NCBI GenBank assembly: GCA_035578905.1 | Contig: JAQJVL010000306.1 | Location: 62,001 to 126,000 of the forward strand | DNA from: Stictocephala bisonia | Taxonomy: Eukaryota > Arthropoda > Insecta > Hemiptera > Membracidae | Reading direction: 5' to 3' | Length of the DNA stretch: 64,000 nucleotides | Shown: positions 26,013 through 37,940 of the stretch, piece after piece | Layout: each line of letters starts with the position of its first letter | Position numbering within the stretch: the stretch's first letter is position 1 | Position numbers and translations under genes: made by a program | Notes under the pieces: generated by a model | The model's database searches: none | What the model was told of the DNA's origin: nothing | What the model saw: the letters and a program-made list of their open reading frames with translations, nothing else

Positions 26013-27337
26013 GAGGGTCATTTTAAAAGTAAAAACTGATTGCTTATCATACCCCCGCCTCCGGTCACGTGACGACCATTCAAGGTCAGCTCTTCATCAA
26101 GTACTGGCCTGTCTTCGTCAACGCCGCATTACGTTTCACATCTCTGCCGATGCTGTTTGTGCAGTTATACTGCTTTTTTTGTCACATGTCAATCAATAAT
26201 TACGCCAACTGTGAAGTACGCTCAGTTATTCGGTTTGTAAATGCAAAAAATGTTCGTCCTGCTGAAATTCACCTACAGCTTCTTAAAGTTTACGGTGAGG
26301 GTGTTATGAATGATGGAAATGTGCAAAAATGGTGTAGGGTTTTTAATGAAGGAAGGAAAAGTGTTCATGATGAAGAACGACCTAGACAGCCTACTGTCAT
26401 CAATGAAGAGTTACAAAAAGTTGATGAGGAAATTCACCAAAATCGGCGCTTCAGTATTGACAAACTTAGTCAGAAATTTCCTCAAGTTTCAAGATCAGTA
26501 GTTTACAGCATTGTTATTGACAAACTGCATTAAAAAAAATGTGTGCGAAATGGGTGCAAAAAAAGTTGACACAAGAACACAAAGTAAAGCATATTGCACA
26601 TCTTTTGTCCTTTTTAGAGGGCTATCACAGAGATGGTGATGAGTTCTTAAGTCACATTGCGACCGGTGATGAGACGTGGGATGCATACTATAATCCTGAG
26701 ACGAATCGTCAATCCAGTGAATGGCATCATTCAAACTCCCCGATGAAACCAAAAAAATTCAAGCAAGAACCTTCAGCAAGAAAAATCATGGCCACGGTTT
26801 TTTGGGACCAAAAGGGTATTCTTCTGATAGACTTTCTGCCATAAGGAATGACAATAAATGTTGAAAGATATTGCAAAACATTATTGATGCTTAGGCGCGC
26901 TATTCATAACTGCCGGCGGGGCCTGCTCTCTAGTGGCGTCATTCTGCTTCACAACAACGCTTGGCCTCACGTTGCAACAAGGACACAGACGCAACTGGAC
27001 AAGTTTCGTTGGGAAATACTGGATCATCCACCATACAGTCCTAACTTAGCACCATTGGATTTTCATCTTTTTCTAAAACTTAAGGAATTTATTGGTGGAA
27101 AGCGCTTGGAAAATGATGTCATGTTGAAAGAAACAGTTACAAACTGGTTTAACAGTCAAGCAGGAGAGTTCTTTGATGATGGAATTCAAAAGCTGGTACC
27201 ATAACTTAAAAAAATGTGTCAATGTTAATGGTGACTACATAGAAAAGTGAAAAAATGTTCATATTTTAGTTTGTGATATAATTTATAAAGTTTCTCTTCG
27301 CTATTTAAAAACGGTTTTTACTTTTAAATGACCCTCT
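26013..27337 (+). mobile_element. second mariner element, different family
   Basis: The terminal repeats begin gagggtcattt and end aaatgaccctc, imperfectly paired over about 27 bases. The 3' flank has TA; the 5' flank has lost it. The length is about 1.32 kb. The repeats and transposase differ clearly from the mariner at 23729, so this is an independent insertion. It sits about 250 bp inside the right end of the composite element. Confidence 0.85.
26186..27204 (+). pseudogene. mariner transposase, broken and catalytically altered
   Basis: From the ATG at 26186 it reads an HTH-bearing N-terminus (EIHLQLLKVYGEG), then ATGDETWDAYYNPETNRQS with the first catalytic D. It next reads ILLHNNAWPH, where the second catalytic D expected in H-D-N-A is N (GAC to AAC), and finally YSPNLAPLDFHLF with the third D. 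One base appears lost in the A-run near 26533, which creates a stop and a frame change, and a TAA at 26842-26844 replaces one codon in FLP-x-GMT. Overall length matches an intact mariner protein. With a frameshift, a stop and a mutated metal ligand it cannot be active. Confidence 0.9.
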
Positions 27338-27517
27338 TATATAGATGATTTAAAAACGTGCAGCCATACTCATTGCTCCACTATGTTTTCACACTATGTC
27401 AGGCAAGCCGCTCGACAGTTTACCACATGTCCCAACATGTTGGGCGAGCAGCTAGAGTTGAGTCCTATCAACCCGAGCACCCAACCCAACAAAACCGCCG
27501 AGCATGTTGGGATGAAG

Positions 27518-27578
27518 CCCACACACGGTCAAGCACGTTGGGCGAGCGGCTCGCCCAACATGCTCGACCGTGTGTGGG
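27518..27578. repeat. 30-bp near-perfect hairpin at right transposon end
   Basis: Arms 27518-27547 and 27549-27578 are reverse complements with two mismatches and a single-base gap. Each arm contains cacacacggtc and gttgggcgagc. The right arm is the outer terminal repeat; the left arm is an extra inverted copy, as in elements with subterminal repeats. Confidence 0.8.
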
Positions 27579-27899
27579 GGGGGCTTTAACAATAGTATTA
27601 ATTGAATTGTTTATGGCTTATTTTTTTGTTGCTTTTGTATCTAAAAGCATTTTGTGGGTTAATATTAAAATCCTGTTTTTGTAAGTATATAACAATCAAT
27701 GCAATATCATAGTATTCATTTTCTCATTTTCATGTTTGAAATATCTTTTTATGCCACTTTTATAAAGAAAATAAACAAAAAACTGTTTATTTTGAACAAC
27801 TAAAGAAATGAGAATAGTATCAGAAATCATAACGGTCTGTTTACGTCATATTTGAGCTTTTACTGTAGATAAAAGAACATATTTTACCACTGGTGGGCA

Positions 27900-27936
27900 C
27901 CCGGGTGGGTCAATACCCACTGCACATGAAGGGGTG
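27900..27936 (+). repeat. single degenerate unit of the 36-bp minisatellite
   Basis: The stretch cgggtgggtcaatacccact continuing to ggggtgg has the order gggtgggtcaata-ccactg-gggtgg seen in the 181-bp array at 32.8 kb and the 36-bp array at 43.6 kb. Only one unit is present. Confidence 0.4.
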
Positions 27937-28374
27937 GACAGGTTTTGATCATTATTTACATTAAATAGTTTAACTTTTGTGAAAAGTGAACAAAAAATGC
28001 ATAGGTCTTTAAACAAATAAGTTTATTCTAGTCCGATCACTGACTTGACTTTAGGGTGCTGCTACAGCAATCACTGAAACTACGAGAAGGTTGGGAATAC
28101 AATGAACAATAAAGACAATATTAGTCAGTCATAACCATAATAATATCTCCTTGACGCCTTGCTTGACTGTCACATTTTAATTGCTTACATACACCTATCT
28201 AATAATCTACTTGTTTGAGCGTAAGACTTAGTGAGTTTGTTAGAAAAATGTATGACCACAGATTTTCTTATTGTTTGAATTGTCTTATACACTTTTGTCC
28301 TCATTCTCTCATTAGATTTTCACTCAAACACTACAAAGTGTGCTGTTAGCAAGCTGGGAGATTCATTGAATTGA

Positions 28375-28435
28375 GTATAGGCTAGAGGACAAAGCACATG
28401 TTGAAGTATAGCTAGAGGACAAAGCACATGTTGAA
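28375..28435 (+). repeat. 30-bp tandem duplication
   Basis: Two near-identical copies of gctagaggacaaagcacatg with following ttgaa start at 28381 and 28411. This looks like a recent local duplication with no coding effect. Confidence 0.85.
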
Positions 28436-30359
28436 TCCATTGGCACTTAATAAGCAAAGCTTTTATAGAAAGTAAATAGAAACATCTTTAGGCAACAACA
28501 CCAGATTATATTTTGGTATCAGTCCCAAATTTTCAATGTTAACTACATACTGTGACACTGTTTATTCAGTGTAAAATTGTTTGGAACGCAGTTAATTTTT
28601 TTACAACAGGCAGAAAGGTATTTTTATTGTTTATTTGAAGAAAACAGGGAGTTCATAACCTTGCATTGTGTTAAGTGTGGAATACAAACCATTGCTTATT
28701 TGAAAAAATATGCCTAACATAATAATGTTTTATTATTCTTTAAGCTTTAAACTATTAACCTTTGCAAAACTTACTTCCACATTATTATACATCCTAAATT
28801 AATGTATTTGGTAATAAAACATCAGATGCTGTATATAGCTTTTAATTTTTGCAGTAAATAATATTTGTTTTTAACAAATTTTAGAATCTCAGTTCACTTT
28901 ACTAAGAAAAGGAAACATAAGAAGAATTTTAAAGGAAGAAAATCTTTAAATGTGTATTTATATCTGCAGTAGCTGGAAAACAAAATAACAAAGGAAAACC
29001 TGTTCTCAGATCTTAATAAAATTATTCCTTTTATAATTTAATGTACAGTTATTTTATTGTAGTTCTAAAAATACCATAATTTTCATAAAATTTTTCTTTT
29101 AGTAGACAAAATATTTAACTATTTGTTCATTTATTGTTTTGTTGTCTTGTGGAAATAATTTGATTATTTTATTATTATATTGGCCACTTTTTAATTGTTT
29201 AGGTTTTAAATTTTATAAGGTCACACACTAAGTATACTGTTCCACATGCATGTGAAAGTTACAAGGATTAGATATGTTCAATTTGTTAAGACATTATTTT
29301 AAAGAACTTTATCATTGCTGATGCACAATAAACCCTCTAATACATATAGAAAAAAAATTATATTTCATATAAATATTAATTTTTTTAATTTGTAGGAACA
29401 ATAAGTTTTTAAGATTATTATTTACTCTTTTTAAAATATATATGTGGTTGTTTAATCAAACAAAATAAAAATGATTAACTGATGAATTATATGTTATTAA
29501 CAACGTAGGAAGTACTAAATCATCACATTCAATAACATCAGAATATACCATGCTATATAAAAATTATATTTTAATTTTTTTCTGCTTCAGTGCAATTCTC
29601 TTTTCTGTTGATATCAAAATAGTATTGATTCAATTTGTTTGTTGCACAAAACTGCAATTATTAACATATGATAAATTCACTTACCATACTTGAGTTAACT
29701 AAGTTAGCAACTTGACGAACTTAAACATATTCACTTAAAACTCAAAACACTTTCAATCAATTAACTGCCAGAGTGCTCATTTTGAAGACTGATACCTGCA
29801 CCAGAATCAGGTTATTATCAGGATAAGATAAATATAACTATGAGTCATTGAACATTAAACAAATATTGAAAAACGTATGTTAAGAAAAACAAATGTGATG
29901 TATAAGTTAGCAAAAAACATTCAGATAACATTCTTGTATTTACAGTCTGAATTTCAAAATATACTATGATTAAAATCTAAAATACCCCTAATAATATCTA
30001 GTGACCTGACAGAGCCGTGCTGCCAATCTTAGAATACATTGACAGTCACTATGGCTAGTAAGAATTCACATCCGATGAGAACAATAATGGGAAACTAACC
30101 GATTAGGCGAAAAGAAGCAAATTATATATAATTAATTGTTGATACAAAAAATTCACCAGCATCATTCTCAGTGCCTTCTCCCACTTTCAACGTAGGCCAA
30201 TACTGTTTTCAGTTGGGATTCAGATTCCCATCATTTGACACTCACCCCAGGCCGAAAAATACATTTTAATAGAGCTTAGTTGTGGTCATATTCTTTGTTC
30301 ATTCATTGTTTAATAAATTGGTAAGTTTATCTAAATTTGGTTTAAGCCCAGCTTATTAA

Positions 30360-30590
30360 CCTAAAGGTTCTCAATTCAATCCCAAACAGTGTCATAACAA
30401 ATTTTTAAAGGAATCAGCTGATAACTTCCAGCTGTTCATTTGTAATAGAGCTATTAATTGATGACGCTTTTTAAGGAATTGTCGGCCATATTTCGTTACA
30501 GAAACTACCTTCGCTCATCGACAGTCATTTGAAATCCATATTCGCCCATATCTTGACGATTGGTATCTTAAAAATAAATAAAAAAACTAT
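30360..30590 (+). repeat. dispersed repeat, copy 1
   Basis: This segment matches, in inverted orientation, 61083-61290. Shared words include agctgttcatttgt, gctattaatt, ttcgctcatc, atattcgcc and tcttgacgatt, followed by gtatcttaaaaat. It has no coding content and the class is unknown. Confidence 0.7.
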
Positions 30591-30879
30591 GATTGGTTCA
30601 CAAGTCGCATCCTTTGAACTGCTTTAGTTTACGAAAATATAGAAAGGAGTAAATATCAGGATGGAGTCTCAAGTGTTTAATGAAACTGGAAATACGAATG
30701 GAGTTGACCTGATGCTGCATTCTCATGACAGTGTTAAAAGAAAAAAATATGGGAGAACTGTTGGAAACCTAAATTGTACGATAATAAGCAGCAGGAAATT
30801 GTAGCCACTTCTTAAAGTCTGCTGTTTTGTCTCCTAAGGAAAAAAAGAAAAGATAGTACTGTGAACTAATTTACTTTAC

Positions 30880-31860
30880 AGTAAGTTTATTCATTTTTGG
30901 CGGTAATGGTGATCATTTGGTCAGGGGTAATATTCTCCAGTTCATGAACTCCTCACTGGTGGAGAAAGGTCTCTCCAAAAGACATGCTGTTAAACATTGT
31001 CTTGTGCTGTTGGTGTTATTGCCTCTTGCTAACTCTGGTAGTAAGTAAAAGAACTTCACTCCAATATAGGAAGGTTTTTTAAGAGGTTAGGATGGTGGAC
31101 TGGATGCATGAAGTTTATCGTCTCTTGAGTGTTGTGGTTGTGCCTATCCATGTCTCTTTGTAGTTGTGGTTTATTTACAAGTGTAGCCATCGCAAGAATT
31201 TACATACATGTCACTCTTAAAAATCCTCAGTTCTCAGAACTTTGGTATACATCTTCCTGTTATATTAGTATCAGCAAAAACTCTATTTTTTTTTTTTTTT
31301 TTTTTTTCTTGTGGATAAAGACACATTTTAGATTGATTGCTGATGAGTTCCGAAAACTTCAAGACTATATCACAGACATTATTCAAAGATTTAGTGATAT
31401 GCAACCTTGGCTATGTTATGCTAACTTATTATTTTTATTACATATCAACTACTATTCAGCTTACTACACAGGATGTCGATAGGAGTCAATTTTAGTTTTT
31501 GGTCAATAGTTACACCCAAGTATTTGGCTTCTTTGGAGCTTCAATGGCTGGAATTCTTCTTACTGCAAGCAGGCAGGCTGTTGTTATGATTGCCCATAGA
31601 CATACAGGCAAATAGGCATGTATGTCTACTTAAAATAAATCAAAGAAATTTGTCAAGTACTTCAGGAGTTTTCCCATCAAGAAGGAGCACAGTATCATCT
31701 GCGTACAAGAGTGTCTTATTGTATTCTTGCATATACTGAGGAAGATCATTTGTGAACAAGATGAAAAGGATAGGTTCTGAAACAGAACCTTGGGGTTGCC
31801 TTCCAATTATAGAGAGGAGTTTTAATGTCATTGCCTGTGTCACACTTTTTTAGCATGTTT
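30880..31860 (-). pseudogene. non-LTR retrotransposon reverse transcriptase, C-terminal remnant
   Basis: Read on the minus strand from 31860, it gives the RT palm signatures QPQGSVSEPILF (from GVPQGSVLGPILF-type) and LLYADDTVLLL with the catalytic DD pair, then KYLGVTID near 31520. The tail is degenerate: HNHNTQETINF, then FYLLPEL and LLERPFSTSEEF near 30950, which matches the end of Jockey-type ORF2 proteins. Frameshifts and a run of about 22 T at 31286-31307 interrupt it. Endonuclease and N-terminal RT parts are absent, as expected for a truncated, decayed copy. Confidence 0.8.
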
Positions 31861-32377
31861 AAGTTCATCATTTGTTGGGTTAAATAATAGTTAACTATTC
31901 TGCAGGTTTTGCAACAATTCCAATGTTTTTAATATTCAATGTAACATGTATATATAGAAAATTTAAAATTGTTGATGGAGGAAGTTCTTGGTTGTACATT
32001 TAAAGGCTTATATAATACAGTGCACTTTGTTGTTCACATTGTATAATTTGATTTATTAAATTCTATAATGTGTATGATGAAAGTTAATATCATTTTCAAC
32101 TTACGACAAATCTTGGAGAATGAGTAGTTGTTGTCCCCTACTAAGAATTTGTTTTGGTTTGCATGAAACGTCTGTATTTCCAATTTTTCATATGAATTAG
32201 TTCCATAGCATATAGTTTTTCATACATAATGTAAGAGTTTGATATGTGTAGACGTTTATTTTGTAACATCACACACAACATATGTATTATTTTGTATTTA
32301 ATTTGGCCTGAGTAAAGTAGTTTTGTTTCTTTTGATGTTCAAAAGGACTGGTAGTAGATGGTGAAATTGTGTTGCAG

Positions 32378-32489
32378 GGAAGAAATAGTACTGCCTAAAA
32401 CAACTCAGTATGCACGATCAGATACAGGCAGATTCAGTGGTCGAATGCCTCGCTGTCAAAGCCAAGAATTTGTTGGGACTGAACGTGAG
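32378..32489 (+). CDS. candidate internal exon C of an unrecognised split gene
   Basis: Acceptor gtgttgcag is followed by one base that completes a phase-2 codon, matching the phase-2 end of exon B. Then come 37 open codons including EEIVLPKTTQYARSDTGRF and MPRCQSQEFVGTERE. The donor gag/gtgaat ends the exon in phase 0, matching exon D; a competing donor five bases earlier (aac/gtgagg) would break that phase. No domain is recognised. The Arg, Ser and Thr content looks like a disordered linker. The 181-bp tandem array begins about 310 bp downstream, inside what would be the next intron. Confidence 0.5.
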
Positions 32490-32800
32490 GTGAATAATTT
32501 ATTAGCAGTTAATGGATTTCTGAAGGCACAAAATATATTTAAAAAAATAAAAACTACGAGTACTGTGTTTGAATATAAAGTACAAACTAGTGGTATAAGG
32601 ATTGGTGTACATGTTCCACATGTGTGGTGTAAAGCTTTGAGATGTTGACTTTGTATATCACTCAAGCTTTAACTTAAGATTAGTTAAGCGTTAACATAAA
32701 TTATTCCACAGGCATTTGCCACATATCTAGGGTCGATGTAAAAGCAGTGGTAATAAGTCTATAACTTTATAAATATTACTCTATATATTGAAAGAAAAAT

Positions 32801-35270
32801 ACAATCAATACAGAGGGCCTTGTTCTATACTTGTTCATACTAAGGGAAGATGAGGACCTGAGACAAAACTAAGCAGTACCACTCAAATAATACTGCTCCT
32901 AACGATTCCTCTTGGGTTGGGTGGGTAGGTGGACAATGCCATTAAAAATACAATCAATACAGAGGGCCTTGTTCTATACTTGTTCATACTAAGGGAAGGT
33001 TAGGACCTGAGACAAAACTAAGCAGTACCACTCAAATAATACTGCTCCTAACGATTCCTCTTGGGTTGGGTGGGTAGGTGGACAATGCCATTAAAAATAC
33101 AATCAATACAGAGGGCCTTGTTCTATACTTGTTCATACTAAGGGAAGGTTAGGACCTGAGACAAAACTAAGCAGTACCACTCAAATAATATTGCTCCTAA
33201 CGATTCCTCTTGGGTTGGGTTGGTCAATATCACTGTATGTTTATGGGTGGGTGGGTAGGTGGATAATGCCATTAAAAATACAATCAATACAGAGGGCCTT
33301 GTTCTATACTTGTTCATACTAAGGGAAGGTTAGGACCTGAGACAAAACTAAGCAGTACCACTCAAATAATATTGATCCTAACGATTCCTCTTGGGTTGGG
33401 TGGGTCAATATCACTGTATGTTTATGGGTGGGTGGGTAGGTGGATAATGCCATTAAAAATACAATCAATACAGAGGGCCTTGTTCTATACTTGTTCATAC
33501 TAAGGGAAGGTGAGGACCTGAGACAAAACTAAGCAGTACCACTCAAATAATACTGCTCCTAACGATTCCTCTTGGGTTGGGTGGGTCAATATCACTGTAT
33601 GTTTATGGGTGGGTGGGTAGGTGGACAATGCCATTAAAAATACAATCAATACAGAGGGCCTTGTTCTATACTTGTTCATACTAAGGGAAGGTGAGGACCT
33701 GAGACAAAACTAAGCAGTACCACTCAAATAATATTGCTCCTAACGATTCCTCTTGGGTTGGGTGGGTCAATATCACTCTATGTTTATGGGTGGGTGGGTA
33801 GGTGGATAATGCCATTAAAAATACAATCAATACAGAGGGCCTTGTTCTATACTTGTTCATACTAAGGGAAGGTGAGGACCTGAGACAAAACTAAGCAGTA
33901 CCACTCAAATAATACTGCTCCTAACGATTCCTCTTGGGTTGGGTGGGTCAATATCACTGTATGTTTATGGGTGGGTGGGTAGGTGGATAATGCCATTAAA
34001 AATACAATCAATACAGAGGGCCTTGTTCTATACTTGTTCATACTAAGGGAAGGTTAGGACCTGAGACAAAACTAAGCAGTACCACTCAAATAATATTGCT
34101 CCTAACGATTCCTCTTGGGTTGGGTTGGTCAATATCACTGTATGTTTATGGGTGGGTGGGTAGGTGGATAATGCCATTAAAAATACAATCAATACAGAGG
34201 GCCTTGTTCTATACTTGTTCATACTAAGGGAAGGTGAGGACCTGAGACAAAACTAAGCAGTACCACTCAAATAATACTGCTCCTAACGATTCCTCTTGGG
34301 TTGGGTGGGTCAATATCACTGTATGTTTATGGGTGGGTGGGTAGGTGGATAATGCCATTAAAAATACAATCAATACAGAGGGCCTTGTTCTATACTTGTT
34401 CATACTAAGGGAAGGTTAGGACCTGAGACAAAACTAAGCAGTACCACTCAAATAATATTGCTCCTAACGATTCCTCTTGGGTTGGGTTGGTCAATATCAC
34501 TGTATGTTTATGGGTGGGTGGGTAGGTGGATAATGCCATTAAAAATACAATCAATACAGAGGGCCTTGTTCTATACTTGTTCATACTAAGGGAAGGTTAG
34601 GACCTGAGACAAAACTAAGCAGTACCACTCAAATAATATTGCTCCTAACGATTCCTCTTGGGTTGGGTTGGTCAATATCACTGTATGTTTATGGGTGGGT
34701 GGGTAGGTGGATAATGCCATTAAAAATACAATCAATACAGAGGGCCTTGTTCTATACTTGTTCATACTAAGGGAAGGTGAGGACCTGAGACAAAACTAAG
34801 CAGTACCACTCAAATAATATTGCTCCTAACGATTCCTCTTGGGTTGGGTTGGTCAATATCACTGTATGTTTATGGGTGGGTGGGTAGGTGGATAATGCCA
34901 TTAAAAATACAATCAATACAGAGGGCCTTGTTCTATACTTGTTCATACTAAGGGAAGGTTAGGACCTGAGACAAAACTAAGCAGTACCACTCAAATAATA
35001 TTGCTCCTAACGATTCCTCTTGGGTTGGGTTGGTCAATATCACTGTATGTTTATGGGTGGGTGGGTAGGTGGATAATGCCATTAAAAATACAATCAATAC
35101 AGAGGGCCTTGTTCTATACTTGTTCATACTAAGGGAAGGTGAGGACCTGAGACAAAACTAAGCAGTACCACTCAAATAATACTGCTCCTAACGATTCCTC
35201 TTGGGTTGGGTGGGTCAATATCACTGTATGTTTATGGGTGGGTGGGTAGGTGGACAATGCCATTAAAAAT
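32801..35270 (+). repeat. 181-bp minisatellite, 14 units
   Basis: Units starting acaatcaatacagagggcc begin at 32801, 32950 and 33099, and then every 181 bases to 35090. The first two are 149 bp because a 32-base internal segment is missing between two gggtgggt words. The last 12 are exactly 181 bp. Linked single-base variants (aggtgagg or aggttagg; atactgct or atattgct; ggtgggtc or ggttggtc) define two main unit types plus hybrids. No coding frame is maintained. The outermost units carry gacaatgcc while most internal units carry gataatgcc. Confidence 0.97.
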
Positions 35271-37662
35271 AAAATTACATTATTAAATTCTTTTCTTGTG
35301 TTGCAGAAACCAACTTAGGTAGGTGGTTCAAGTAGTGTTGTTGCCAGTTTGATGCTAGCATTCACAAACAATTTAGAACGTGAAAATACACTCTTACAGT
35401 TATTTTTGATGGTCAATCCTAACCGTCCCAAAACCCCAGGTTAAAGAATACTTAAACATTATCTCTTGATTTAGATAAATTAAATGTTCTGACAAAAACT
35501 TTGATAAAATGAACTAGGATTTATTTCCGAAGAATTAATTAAAAACATTAATTGTAATTCTGCTAACTCATTTAAACCCAATAGTCATGTCAATCCTATC
35601 CTGTACATACTTGTAAGGAAAAGATCATCTTAGTAAAGACAAAACTTAAATGAGAAACAACATCCCATAAATTTATAATTATAATACTTTTGCACTTGAA
35701 TCTAATTAAAGCATACAAAGAAACAAAAATAAATGGTAGTTCCAACAAGTAGAATATGATTGAAAAATATCTGTAAATAGGAGTTTCACACAAAAATTCC
35801 ACATTTAAAATATACATTTATTGAATGTGAATGTCAAAATGTTATACAGTCTAATAAGTCAAAACAACAATAAATCATACATATATGAACTTCTTTTGAG
35901 GAAAACACCAACATGTTGCAAGCTGACCAATTTTAAGAAATCCTCTAACACAAGTAATTTTCACGGTATATTTCTTGCAGTGTAATTTCAGTGCAAAATT
36001 TCACTAAGACAGGTTACTTTAAAGCAAATCTTTTACTTTTACGACTGATAAAAACCTTTAGTGCTTTAAAATTCATGCATGTCAAAATATTAACAGACAG
36101 TTGCCTTCAATATTTATTCTAATAAGAATCTGATAGGATACATTCTTTCCTCATCAACGTGACTTCTTCGAAGCCAATTATTTAAACTGCAAGACTAAGG
36201 AAGCCACTGAGAGACTGAGCGTTGTAATATAGGCCTTTTGCATAATTTTACTTTTTTGTGGGCCAGTTTTTCATGATACACTAATTAATTGTTGTATAAT
36301 GTTTTTATAGTATTTTCTGTTCAAAATTTATTCAAATGTCAATTAAATTTTTTAATGTATTTTTATAAATATAATTTATGTAAAATATCTTCTGGTACAC
36401 CAATATTTTTACAAAATGTCATGTGGTCTGGAGGAGTAAAAGGTTGGGAACAATTGGGACTCATTTTTGTCCCTAAACTTTAGTTAGCTGGCAGAGATAA
36501 GTCAAATGTGGCCACTTTAAAACTGCTTCTTTTAGATTAACACTTTATAAAAATCTTTTTAAAGTTTCATAAGAAGTTAAAACATCTTTCAGGATTTCCC
36601 CATACAATGATAAGAAATGATCAACTATCCCTTTATACTCAACATGCAATTGTTTATAACAATTCACAATAACAGACATTGTGAAAATGATTAATGGGTA
36701 TTAACAGTATATTGTATCAGTTTTTAGTTGAAAGTTTGACCCATATTGTAAATATATAAATTAATTGTGAAAAGATAAATGGCATTCAAAAGCGTTCCTT
36801 GAGTTTGATGATACGAGTTCACTGAAGTATTTGTATCTTTAATCATTTGGATTTTTTTATTTATTTATATCATTTCATAGTATGTATATTAAGTACCTAA
36901 GTAAATCTTAAATCTTCTAAAATTTTTATTTAAGCTATACATTCTTAATCCTTTTAAACAAACTTAACTCAAAATCATTATTTCTTTGATGGACATTCTG
37001 AAACAATACAACATTCTTTTAAGATCAAAACAATCTTCATCCAAGTAAATAACTATCAAGATTTTGCCACCTGTTTACAAAATCTTGATTTAAGACTTAC
37101 TCATTATCTTTAAAAAATTAATATCAAATTTAATTTATTTCATTGTATCCCTAAATTGAATTTAAATTACAACATTTTGGTCACAACATTAATTTTATGT
37201 AGAATTAATTTTTACTAACTTCAGTTTAGAAAAAACAATAAATTTATATATTTTACATGCTTTAATACACTTATTTATACAGTTTTAACTAATTAAAAAA
37301 TTGAAATAACTATTTAAATATTGTGTATCTTTGCTTTAATTGGCTGATTGAAATATGCTTCCAGAAGTCTAATTTAAATATAACTTGTAAACAGTTTCCA
37401 TTCATGGTTACACCTCATAATGGCATGTGTGTGATATCTTTTAATTGAGCAGTTATCAACCTGTGTCATGAAGAACACTCTCTTGCCAATCACAGTGCAC
37501 CATGACAACACTGTACTGTAAATTAATTAACAGAGTTGTGTTGTAACAAGTTGTGTTCTTCAATCTTAGGTTTAAAACTAGTCACTTAGGCAACACTCCA
37601 TAATACTAATGTAGGTTTGTATTGACATACAATAAATTAAATTGATCATTAATTTATTCTAG
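35271..37662. other. probable intron
   Basis: A+T-rich with only chance frames. No repeat or transposon end was recognised. Confidence 0.45.
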
Positions 37663-37940
37663 CAAGCGACTGGACCAAAAATGTCAGCATCTGAAACAAA
37701 CTTGGAGGCACAAGCTATCCCGCCGCCAAGAGTAAAACGAATAACCCGGAAGCTTGACAAAGATCTGGCACAATCTATTGATGAAGATACGGCTTATTCA
37801 ACAGATTCTAACTCCACAGTGGCTGAAGACTCAGAGAAACTTAAGTATAAGAAACACAAGATATCCTTTCCTAAGTTCTCTCGTAAATCTCGTCAAACAC
37901 CATCTTCCATCCCTCAGCCCCTGTCTCCTTTCAAATCCAC
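37663..37940 (+). CDS. candidate exon D of an unrecognised split gene
   Basis: Acceptor aatttattctag leads directly into an open frame (QATGPK then MSASETNLEAQA), and an in-frame TAG sits exactly at the splice site. The exon ends at donor ccac/gtgaga in phase 2. The 92 residues are polar: PPPRVKRITRKLDKDLAQ, IDEDTAYSTDSNSTVAEDSE, then basic KYKKHKISFPKFSRKSRQ and Pro and Ser. This looks like a disordered cytoplasmic region with many possible phosphosites. Composition is clearly coding-like against A+T-rich surroundings. The ATG at 37681 has a good context and could also start a shorter isoform. I cannot name the family. Confidence 0.6.

Larger units (their letters stand above)
22776..27586. 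mobile_element. Harbinger-like (or other TIR) transposon, host of a nested stack
   Basis: The left end (ccccccacacacggtcga at 22778) and right end (tcgaccgtgtgtgggggg) are inverted repeats, and both touch TTAA or TTA-type flanks. The word cacacacggtcga recurs as a direct repeat at the left end (22783 and 22839), and the right end folds on itself (27518-27578). An ATG at 22890 starts MDFDSAVTL, followed by a Lys-rich tract (KKKKRNRN), which recalls PIF/Harbinger transposase N-termini. A segment near 25870-26010 reads RFKEIVCEFPSGESRFMSL after a possible splice acceptor and could be more of that protein. The TTAA flanks would also suit piggyBac. The interior has been filled by several later insertions. 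Confidence 0.6.
27587..30359. other. non-coding, probable intron
   Basis: A+T-rich sequence without recognisable genes. It contains a small tandem duplication at 28375-28435 and a minisatellite-like remnant near 27900, both listed separately. Confidence 0.45.

Noticed and set aside
31129..31482. 117-codon + strand frame
   Set aside because: It is antisense to the non-LTR remnant, whose own motifs read on the minus strand, and includes the long T-run.
32801..35270. CRISPR-like regular array
   Set aside because: Units are contiguous 181-bp tandem copies without unique spacers; the same applies to the 77-bp array at 61818.
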